Shown here piece by piece: positions 58,605 to 64,000 of a stretch of DNA of 64,000 nt. Made by a program: the position numbers and the translations under genes. Each line of letters begins with the position of its first letter. The stretch's first letter is position 1. The notes under the pieces are model-generated. The model made no database searches. It saw nothing but the letters and a program-made list of their open reading frames with translations, and was not told the origin of the DNA. The DNA lies in the NCBI RefSeq assembly GCF_000585375.1, contig NZ_KK073874.1, positions 9,087,913 through 9,151,912 of the forward strand, in the 5' to 3' direction. Origin of the DNA: Cryptosporangium arvum DSM 44712 (GTDB taxonomy: Bacteria > Actinomycetota > Actinomycetes > Mycobacteriales > Cryptosporangiaceae).

Positions 58605-59080
58605 CGGTCCGCCGGCCGTCGCCAGGAACCGGTCTTGCCGCCGTCCTTGGCCTCGCAGCGCACGGCGTCCAGCGAGGCCGCCGGATCGACCGCCTTCACC
58701 ATGTCGATGAGCGTCAGGCCGGCCGCGGCCACCGCGGTCAACGCTTCCATCTCCACGCCGGTGCGGTCGGCGGTACGCGTCGTCACGGTGATCGCGATTT
58801 CCGCGTCGCCGATTTCGAAGTCGACGGTCACGCCGTGCAGTGCGATCGGATGGCACAGCGGAACCAGGTCGGGGGTGCGCTTGGCGCCCATGATCCCGGC
58901 GACGCGGGCGACCGCGAGCGCGTCGCCTTTCGGCAGGCCGTCGCGCCGGAGCAGGCCGATGACCTCGGTCGTCGTGCGCAGGAGGCCGGTGGCCACGGCG
59001 GTTCGGACGGATTCGGACTTCGCGGAGACGTCGACCATCCGAGCCGACCCCGCCGCATCGACGTGACTGAGCTCCGGCAT
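58601..59080 (-). CDS. moaC: Cyclic pyranopterin monophosphate synthase MoaC
   Basis: A 159-residue protein with LSHVDAAGSARMVDVSAK at the start, KRTPDLVPLCHPIALHG, TGVEMEALTAVAAAGLTLIDMVKAVD and a C-terminal GGKTGSW, all MoaC landmarks. It converts the MoaA product to cyclic pyranopterin monophosphate. ATG 59080 is the first gene of the minus-strand cofactor operon. The 66-base gap to the divergent PtsI-like gene holds its promoter. Confidence 0.96.
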   Translation of the reverse strand: MPELSHVDAAGSARMVDVSAKSESVRTAVATGLLRTTTEVIGLLRRDGLPKGDALAVARVAGIMGAKRTPDLVPLCHPIALHGVTVDFEIGDAEIAITVTTRTADRTGVEMEALTAVAAAGLTLIDMVKAVDPAASLDAVRCEAKDGGKTGSWRRPADR

Positions 59081-59146
59081 GGCTCCAGAGCTTACTGTCC
59101 GTCCCTGGCCGCATCCGGCAGCGGCCTGGTTCGATAATGTCCAGTC

Positions 59147-60040
59147 GTGAGTGCACCGCTACGCGGCCGGCTGGCCGACGGCCAACCGGTCACCCTGCTC
59201 GCCGAACTTGTCGACCCCGCCGAGGCCGATTCCGCGGTCGCGGCCGGGGCGGAGGGCGTCGGTCTGCTTCGGAGCTGGTTCGCCGTCCGTCCCGACGGTT
59301 CCCCCGTGCCGACCGGAGATCAACTGAGCGGCTACCGACGTGTGCTGCGCGCCTTCCCCGGTGCCCGGGTGACCATCGAGGCCCTCGATCCCGGGGAACG
59401 CCAGGGCGCGTTCGGGATTCGCGGCGTGCGCGCGCTGCAAGCCCGTCCGGACGTGCTCTCCGCTCAGCTCGACGCGATCGCCGGCGCGATGCGGGAGACC
59501 GGCGCGCACTCGGTGGACGTCGGGGTCGTCACGTCGATGGTGAGCGAGCCGGACGAGGCCGCCTGGTTCCTCGAGGAAGCGCGGTACGGCGGGGTGGCCA
59601 CGGCCGGCGTGCTCGTCGACCTGCCTGCGGCCGCGTTGCTCGCCGGCACGATCTTGCGCACGGCGTCGTTCGCGACGATCGACCTCGACAGCCTGACCCG
59701 GTACGCGGTGGCGGCGGACCCGTCGGCCGGAAGCGGCCACTGGTACGACCCGTGGCAGCCGGCCGGCTTGCGCCTCGCCGAGCTCGTCGGGGCGTCCGGT
59801 TCGTTGGCGGGCAAGGAGATCAGCGCGCGCGGTGCCGCTGCGGCCGATCCGCTGCTCGCCTGCGTCCTGATCGGTCTGGGCATCACCAGCCTGGTGCTGC
59901 CGGTCGACCGGCTCGAGACGGTGCGTACCGCGCTGGCCGAGCACAAGTTCAGCGACTGCCTGCGCTACGCCGAGCTGGCCACCCGGGCGGCGTCGGCGGC
60001 CGACGCCAAGCGCCGCGTGGTCGCGGCCGTCGACCGCTAG
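59147..60040 (+). CDS. PtsI-like PEP-binding barrel protein with replaced catalytic residues
   Basis: A 297-residue protein that aligns along its length with the PEP-binding domain of PTS enzyme I: GAEGVGLLRSWFAV (EI: GVGLLRTEF), YRRVLRAFPGARVTIEALDPG, FGIRGVRALQARPDV, VTSMVSEPDEA, LVDLPAAALLA, SLTRYAVAADPS and ARGAAAADP. The key residues differ: the Arg of the IRTLD motif is Glu, the metal Glu of VEIPAA is Asp, Asn-Asp of TNDLTQY becomes Asp-Ser, and the CGE cysteine is Arg. The HPr-binding domain and active His are absent. It should be non-catalytic; a PEP/pyruvate-sensing role is possible. GTG 59147 is the start. Confidence 0.75.
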   Translation: MSAPLRGRLADGQPVTLLAELVDPAEADSAVAAGAEGVGLLRSWFAVRPDGSPVPTGDQLSGYRRVLRAFPGARVTIEALDPGERQGAFGIRGVRALQARPDVLSAQLDAIAGAMRETGAHSVDVGVVTSMVSEPDEAAWFLEEARYGGVATAGVLVDLPAAALLAGTILRTASFATIDLDSLTRYAVAADPSAGSGHWYDPWQPAGLRLAELVGASGSLAGKEISARGAAAADPLLACVLIGLGITSLVLPVDRLETVRTALAEHKFSDCLRYAELATRAASAADAKRRVVAAVDR

Positions 60041-60110
60041 GCCGTGTCCTGTGAATCTCGCTCGCAGCGAGGCACCGCTCAGGCGCGCACGGATTCGCAG
60101 AACACGGCCT
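60039..60110. terminator. Bidirectional hairpin between convergent genes
   Basis: AGGCCGTGT (60039-60047) pairs with ACACGGCCT (60102-60110), and pairing continues with GTGAATC against GATTCGC across one mismatch and a G-U pair. The arms include the stop codons of both convergent genes. It is a likely shared terminator. Confidence 0.65.
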
Positions 60111-62158
60111 TACGCGCCGGTGGTACGGGTGGACGTGACCAGTTCGCGCAGCGAGACGCCGGAGCCGATCCGCTGCCAGCGACGCTGGGTCCAGGCGTGC
60201 AGCGTCCAGCCGTCCCTGGTGACCGCGGCCAGCACCCGTCCGTAGCGCTGCGCGACCTCCTGTAGCAGCGTCTGGATCCCGGTCTCGACCTGCACGGCCC
60301 GCCCCTGCTGGGCCGGGCTGAGCGGCTCGGTGCGGGCGACGTCGTGCTCGATGCCGCCGAGGCGCTGCGGTAACGCCGTGAGGACGCGGCCGACCGCGTC
60401 GCCGAGGGTCAGGTCGATCTCGGGCGGGGCGTACCGGCTCTGAGCGCCCCGGTGGGTCACCGCGAGGCCCCAGCGCAGCCGCCCGCGCGGGTCGACGGCG
60501 ATCGCGAACTCCGCCCGCGCGTCCACCCCCAGCACCGGGCGCAGCAGCGACTCGACCGGCACGTCACCGGGCGGCCGGACGAAGTAGACCAGGCGCCCAC
60601 CGGGCCGGCCCGCCGTGAGCCGCGCCAGGTACTCGGCCACGACCTCGCGGGGATCGCTCAGGTCGGTGGCCAGGACGCCGTCGCGGGCCAGCGCGCCGAT
60701 CGAGCGGATGCCGTGGCTGCACAGCCAGTCGACGTCGACGCCGAACGCCTCGGCCCAGGCGACCGCGGTGAGTTCCCGGGGCACCCGCGCGCAGCGCACG
60801 CCCTGGTCGTTGACGAAGAACTCCACGTCGGGCGTCTTACCGATCCGCAGGTTTGTGGTCTGTCCACGCCCGCCGGGGCCGATCAGCGTCACGACCGCAC
60901 CGAGGTGGACCAGACGGGTGTCGTCGCAGCCGGAGCAGTACGGGTCCGGTGCCCGCCCGACGCCGGCGCAGCGCGGACAGTCCGGCGTCGCGACGTCGTC
61001 CAGATAGGTGCACGAGCATTCGCGCCACGCCACCCCGGACACGCAACGCGCGCAGCGCTGCGTCGGAATCGACGGGCCCAGCCAGGGCGGGGTCTTCAGG
61101 TCGTCGACGCGACCGACCACCCGCTCGACGGTCGACCGCACCTGGCCGGTCTGCTGCGCCGCGAGCAGTTCCCGCTCCTCGACGACCTGCAGGGCGGAGA
61201 GTTGCCAGCGGCCGTCCCGCCAGGTGGCGCTGCCACCGGCCGCACCACCGGCCGTGATCGAGACGGCGGCGACGAGGTCCTCCACCGTCCACGCCGACGT
61301 GCCGTCACCGGCCGGCGGCGGTGCGGCGACCACCCAGTGGCCGGCCGCGGTGGTCGCGCCCTTGGCCTGCTCGACCAGATCGGACGGGGTGTGCGCGAGT
61401 AACGACTCGACGAGCGTCGACGTACCCGGGTACCAGGCCTGACCCTGCCGGGGGTGGGCGCCGGGAACCTCGAACGCGACCGACCAGAACCCGTCCAGGA
61501 ACCGGACGACCAGATCGAGCCGTCCGGCGTCGGCGGCGCGGCGCAACTCCACGAGCCGCTGCTCGGGGTCGGTCTCGGCCCGGACGCCGTCCGGGTAGCC
61601 GACGTACAGGTGCCACCGGCGGCGCCCGGCCCACTCGGCGATCGCGGCCTGTTCGGCGGCGGCCTTCTCGGCCTCCGGCGACGCGGGCGACCAGGTGTCG
61701 GGCAGGTAGATCGGGGTGGCCAGGTCGTGGCTGGAGAGCGGCCGGTCGAGCATGTCGTAGAGCGTGTCGACACCGACGCGGGTGGCCAGCTCGCCGACGA
61801 TCGCCGAAAGGTCGATGATCCAGCGGCCGGGCCGGGCCTCCCACGGCACCGGCTCGAACGCGCCGGGGACGACCTGCACGGAACCGGTCTGGCCGGTGAC
61901 GGCGTTGACGACCGTGACCACGCCCTGGGCGAGCAGCGACCCACCCTGGCGACACGGGAAGCACATCACCGTGGTCTCGCCGGTGCCCCGGCAGATCTCG
62001 CAGTCCGGGTACGGGTCGGAGTCGGAGAGCAGGAGACGGCCGCTCACCAGGAACTCGGTTCCGTTGTGCCGACAGGCGCACGGAGCGATCCTGAATCCGA
62101 GACCGTCGCACGCCGGACAGGCGATGAGCGCGGGCTCGACCGGAGCGGTGTCTGTCAT
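60110..62158 (-). CDS. Large protein with DnaJ-type zinc fingers but no J domain
   Basis: A 682-residue protein. The N-terminal 75 residues hold two CxxCxGxG knuckles (CPACDGLG at Cys14/Cys17 and CEICRGTG at Cys53/Cys56) with further Cys at 27, 29, 66 and 69. A second cysteine cluster sits at about 367-415 (CARCVSG, CSCTYL, CPRCAGVG, CSGCDD). Between and after them are alpha-beta regions without recognisable motifs, ending with a helical tail. The zinc pattern matches DnaJ, but no HPD J domain is present. ATG 62158 is used. Its function is unknown. Confidence 0.75.
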   Translation of the reverse strand: MTDTAPVEPALIACPACDGLGFRIAPCACRHNGTEFLVSGRLLLSDSDPYPDCEICRGTGETTVMCFPCRQGGSLLAQGVVTVVNAVTGQTGSVQVVPGAFEPVPWEARPGRWIIDLSAIVGELATRVGVDTLYDMLDRPLSSHDLATPIYLPDTWSPASPEAEKAAAEQAAIAEWAGRRRWHLYVGYPDGVRAETDPEQRLVELRRAADAGRLDLVVRFLDGFWSVAFEVPGAHPRQGQAWYPGTSTLVESLLAHTPSDLVEQAKGATTAAGHWVVAAPPPAGDGTSAWTVEDLVAAVSITAGGAAGGSATWRDGRWQLSALQVVEERELLAAQQTGQVRSTVERVVGRVDDLKTPPWLGPSIPTQRCARCVSGVAWRECSCTYLDDVATPDCPRCAGVGRAPDPYCSGCDDTRLVHLGAVVTLIGPGGRGQTTNLRIGKTPDVEFFVNDQGVRCARVPRELTAVAWAEAFGVDVDWLCSHGIRSIGALARDGVLATDLSDPREVVAEYLARLTAGRPGGRLVYFVRPPGDVPVESLLRPVLGVDARAEFAIAVDPRGRLRWGLAVTHRGAQSRYAPPEIDLTLGDAVGRVLTALPQRLGGIEHDVARTEPLSPAQQGRAVQVETGIQTLLQEVAQRYGRVLAAVTRDGWTLHAWTQRRWQRIGSGVSLRELVTSTRTTGA

Positions 62159-62500
62159 GGAACCTCTTCGGGTTGCCTCGACCCTGTACTTCACACTCGC
62201 AGAGCGTGTCTAGCGAGCGCTTCACGGTAGCGTTTGTACCGCCGTTGCGGGAGAGGTATCTGTTAAACATTGCCGTACGTTTGGCAACCGTCGACATAAT
62301 CTCCGGTTAAGTCCCGCTTTGAACTTTTCTTAGTTTTAGACGCCATTAAGGTTTATCGGCCTGTCAGAGCCAGGTTCCGTGCCGCGCGCTCTCGGACCTC
62401 TGCACGACACTGTGACAAGGTTGTGTCAACTGACGGGAAGCCACGTTTGACCAGGCCGGGCCGGGCAAAACTGTCTTTATCGGGCCGAAAGGAGCCATGA
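62159..62500. other. 342-base divergent intergenic region
   Basis: No gene is visible. It holds an AT-rich stretch (about 62255-62355), TCTAGCGA at 62209-62216 and the inverted repeat TGACA/TGTCA (62413-62417 and 62424-62428) upstream of the DUF4383 gene. GAAAGGAG precedes that gene's start. It presumably contains both divergent promoters. Confidence 0.6.
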
Positions 62501-63133
62501 ATGTCCGGCCTACCGAAGGACCACAAGCTGGGGAAGGTGTACCGCTACGGCGGTGGCCTCACCGGAACGGCGCTGCTGACGTTCGGCGCCCTCGGCTTCG
62601 TCAACAAGCTGGATTTCTTCTCCACCTCGGGCAAGGAGATCGCCGGCCTGTCCTCGAACGGCGCGCTGTCGTTGATCTCCGTTGTCGTCGGCGTGTGCCT
62701 GCTCGGGTGCGCCGTGATCGGCGGCAACACCGCCTCGTGGGCCAACTCCGTGTTCGGCTGGGCGTTCATCCTGAGCGGCCTGGTGAACCTGACGATCATG
62801 CGTACCGACCTGAACTTCCTGGCGTTCCGGATGACGAACGTCATCTTCTCGTTCGTGGTCGGCACGGCGCTCATCACGTTCGGGATGTACGGCCGGGTGA
62901 GCGGGGCGCTCCCGCCGGACAACCCGTACTGGCGTGAGCGTCACGGCCTCCCGCCGGAGGTGCAGGAAGGCGAGGACCTGGAGATGGAAGCGCTGCTCGG
63001 TGGAGCCACCGACGGCGACCGGGGCGCTGATCCGCACAACATGGCCGGGATCGCCACACGCATTGAACCGGGGTCGCCGGCGCCGCTGCTGTCCGGTGGC
63101 CCGATCCTCGGCGGAGCGCCGAAGCAGCAGTAA
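62501..63133 (+). CDS. DUF4383-like membrane protein with hydrophilic tail
   Basis: A 210-residue protein with four membrane spans in residues about 15-135 (GTALLTFGALGFV, LISVVVGVCLLGCAVI, WAFILSGLVNLTI, FVVGTALITFGMY) and a conserved-looking NPYWRERHGLPP after the last span, as in DUF4383 proteins. The C-terminal about 60 residues are hydrophilic and probably cytoplasmic. ATG 62501 follows AAAGGAG. It is a single gene closed by a perfect 14-bp hairpin. Function unknown. Confidence 0.8.
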   Translation: MSGLPKDHKLGKVYRYGGGLTGTALLTFGALGFVNKLDFFSTSGKEIAGLSSNGALSLISVVVGVCLLGCAVIGGNTASWANSVFGWAFILSGLVNLTIMRTDLNFLAFRMTNVIFSFVVGTALITFGMYGRVSGALPPDNPYWRERHGLPPEVQEGEDLEMEALLGGATDGDRGADPHNMAGIATRIEPGSPAPLLSGGPILGGAPKQQ

Positions 63134-63142
63134 GGGCTCGTC

Positions 63143-63177
63143 CGAGGCCCCGCTCCCACGACGGGAGCGGGGCCTCG
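63143..63177. terminator. Perfect hairpin between convergent genes
   Basis: GAGGCCCCGCTCCC (63144-63157) and GGGAGCGGGGCCTC (63163-63176) are exact complements around a 5-base loop, 10 bases after the DUF4383 stop. The regulator stop lies one base beyond, so it serves both convergent genes. Confidence 0.75.
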
Positions 63178-63777
63178 TCACGTCCGGGCCCGCTCGGCCA
63201 GCAGCAGCCGTGGTGTCAGGCCGGTCAGCGCGCCGATCTCCCGGGTGGCATGTGGTTGGTCGGCGTACCCGGCCGCGGCCGCCGCCGGACCGAGGCCCTC
63301 CCCGGCCCGCTGCAGGAACTCGTGCAGGCGGGCGACGCGCTGGAGCGTCTTCGGGCTCAGGCCGGTCTCGGCCCGTACCAGGCGGCGGAGGTGCCGGGGC
63401 GAGTAACCGGCCCGCTCGGCCACCGCGTCGACCGACGGGGCACCGGCCGAGGTCAGGGCCTCCACGATGCCGACCGTGGCCGGGTCCGGCCGGACGTCAC
63501 GCCACTGCCGGGGGACGCCGTCCCAGATCTCCTCGGCGACCCGGCGGGCGGCGCGGTCACCGAGGAGCGCGTCCAGGCCGACCGTGCGGTCGGTCAACTC
63601 GTCGGCGTCCACGCCGAAGATCGCCCGGACGGCGTAGGGCTCGATCCGGAGGCCGGCGATCCGCGTACCGGCGACGAGTCGGGGCAGTTCGACCCTCGTC
63701 GGTGGTCCGACCAGCACCGCGCGGCCGTCCGCGGTCACGAGCACGTCCGCGCAGTTGTCGGGGAGTACCCGCTGCAC
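63178..63777 (-). CDS. AraC-family regulator with DUF6597-like N-terminal domain (start uncertain)
   Basis: From GTG 63777 the frame codes 199 residues: an N-terminal sensing part (VLPDNCADVLV, PPTRVELPRLVAGTRIAGLRIEP) and a C-terminal AraC helix-turn-helix pair (VDAVAERAGYSPRHLRRLVRAETGLSPKTLQRV, then GLGPAAAAAGYADQPHATREIGALTG). Reading the frame upstream gives SYREFPVPGLAHLARCGWS and HVQRVLPDN, which fits the start of a DUF6597-type domain, but no ATG, GTG or TTG lies there. The true start is therefore unclear, possibly CTG or affected by a frameshift. It converges on the DUF4383 gene. Confidence 0.6.
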   Translation of the reverse strand: MQRVLPDNCADVLVTADGRAVLVGPPTRVELPRLVAGTRIAGLRIEPYAVRAIFGVDADELTDRTVGLDALLGDRAARRVAEEIWDGVPRQWRDVRPDPATVGIVEALTSAGAPSVDAVAERAGYSPRHLRRLVRAETGLSPKTLQRVARLHEFLQRAGEGLGPAAAAAGYADQPHATREIGALTGLTPRLLLAERART

Positions 63778-63912
63778 GTGGTCGGCGCTGGTGACCTCCT
63801 GGCTCCACCCGCAGCGGGCCAGGTGCGCCAGGCCGGGTACCGGGAACTCCCGGTACGAACTCTGGCCGGTTCGTTCAAGACCGGGCGTCGTCGCGGCGGC
63901 AGAGTGGTCGTC

Positions 63913-64000
63913 ATGGAACAGAAGCTGAACGTCCTCACGCTCGGCGTCCGCGACCTGGACGCCAGCCGCCGGTTCTTCGTCGACGGACTGGGCTGGAAGC
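63913..64000 (+). CDS. VOC superfamily protein (3' partial)
   Basis: Only 29 residues are in the window: MEQKLNVLTLGVRDLDASRR then FFVDGLGWK. This is a typical VOC opening (beta strand, then V-x-D-L-x-x-S-x-x-F-F). The start is divergent from the AraC-type gene, a common regulator/VOC arrangement as also seen at 1 kb. Function cannot be read. Confidence 0.6.
   Translation, partial: MEQKLNVLTLGVRDLDASRRFFVDGLGWK

Noticed and set aside
1-64000. A novel defence island or prophage
   Set aside because: I found no restriction, CBASS, retron, transposase, integrase or phage structural genes. The ORC/CDC6-like ATPase and HipA-like kinase are the only weak hints and have no supporting neighbours.

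Overview
The window is about 72% GC with dense, short-gapped genes, many GTG starts and GC-biased third positions. The gene set fits a filamentous actinomycete: a SARP-type regulator with an ATPase tail, WYL and MarR regulators, a DynA/DynB-like dynamin pair, a TY-Chap/YbjN protein, a HipA-like kinase with a DUF3037 partner, DUF6457, DUF6510, DUF6458 and DUF4383 proteins, and a FadE5-like acyl-CoA dehydrogenase. A relative of Cryptosporangium, Frankia or Micromonospora is my inference; no rRNA or marker gene is present to prove it. I saw no tRNA, rRNA, CRISPR array, transposase, integrase or prophage genes. It reads as ordinary chromosome.

Bases 1-20.7 kb hold regulators and small enzymes in short, often convergent units: a MocR-like fragment, an SRPBCC protein, a WYL regulator facing a VOC protein across a perfect palindrome, a nucleotidyltransferase, a methyltransferase, a phosphatase, an AbrB-type membrane protein, a 1074-residue SARP regulator, a hemerythrin protein, a phosphoesterase/HipA-like/DUF3037 run, a NarL-type two-component system with inverted repeats in its promoter, two divergent MarR-type genes, a fructosamine kinase and a P1 peptidase. 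The first molybdenum-cofactor group follows (fdhD, mobA, DUF6457), then a thiamine-binding protein.

Bases 20.7-33.5 kb hold a TY-Chap protein, an Ala-rich protein, two coupled dynamin-like GTPases, Dps, a TetR/methyltransferase pair with a TetR-like operator, purC, a FrnE-type oxidoreductase and two unknowns. Bases 33.8-42.5 kb hold a 2-oxoacid dehydrogenase E1alpha/E1beta/E2 operon without E3, closed by a very long hairpin, then an isolated 45-codon gene with its own terminator, a disordered LppU-like membrane protein and an NHLRC2-like thioredoxin/NHL protein.

Bases 42.6-52.9 kb hold the acyl-CoA dehydrogenase with three palindromes upstream, a SpoIIE phosphatase, a phosphoribosyltransferase, a winged-helix protein, a patatin, a GT39-like membrane protein, the second cofactor group (moaA, moaD) and a membrane phosphoesterase. 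Bases 53-64 kb hold a small unknown protein and an AAA ATPase, an anti-sigma-like protein, galE, the third cofactor group (moaE, moeA, mog, moaC as an overlapping operon), a PtsI-like domain whose catalytic residues are all replaced, a 682-residue protein with DnaJ-type zinc fingers but no J domain, a DUF4383 protein, an AraC-type regulator without a clear start and a partial VOC gene.

Together the three cofactor groups cover cyclic pyranopterin formation (moaA, moaC), molybdopterin synthase (moaD, moaE), adenylylation and Mo insertion (mog, moeA), guanylylation (mobA) and sulfuration (fdhD). The best candidates for undescribed biology are the degenerate PtsI-like protein, the DnaJ-zinc-finger protein, the 45-residue gene, the small-protein/AAA ATPase pair and the HipA-like/DUF3037 unit.
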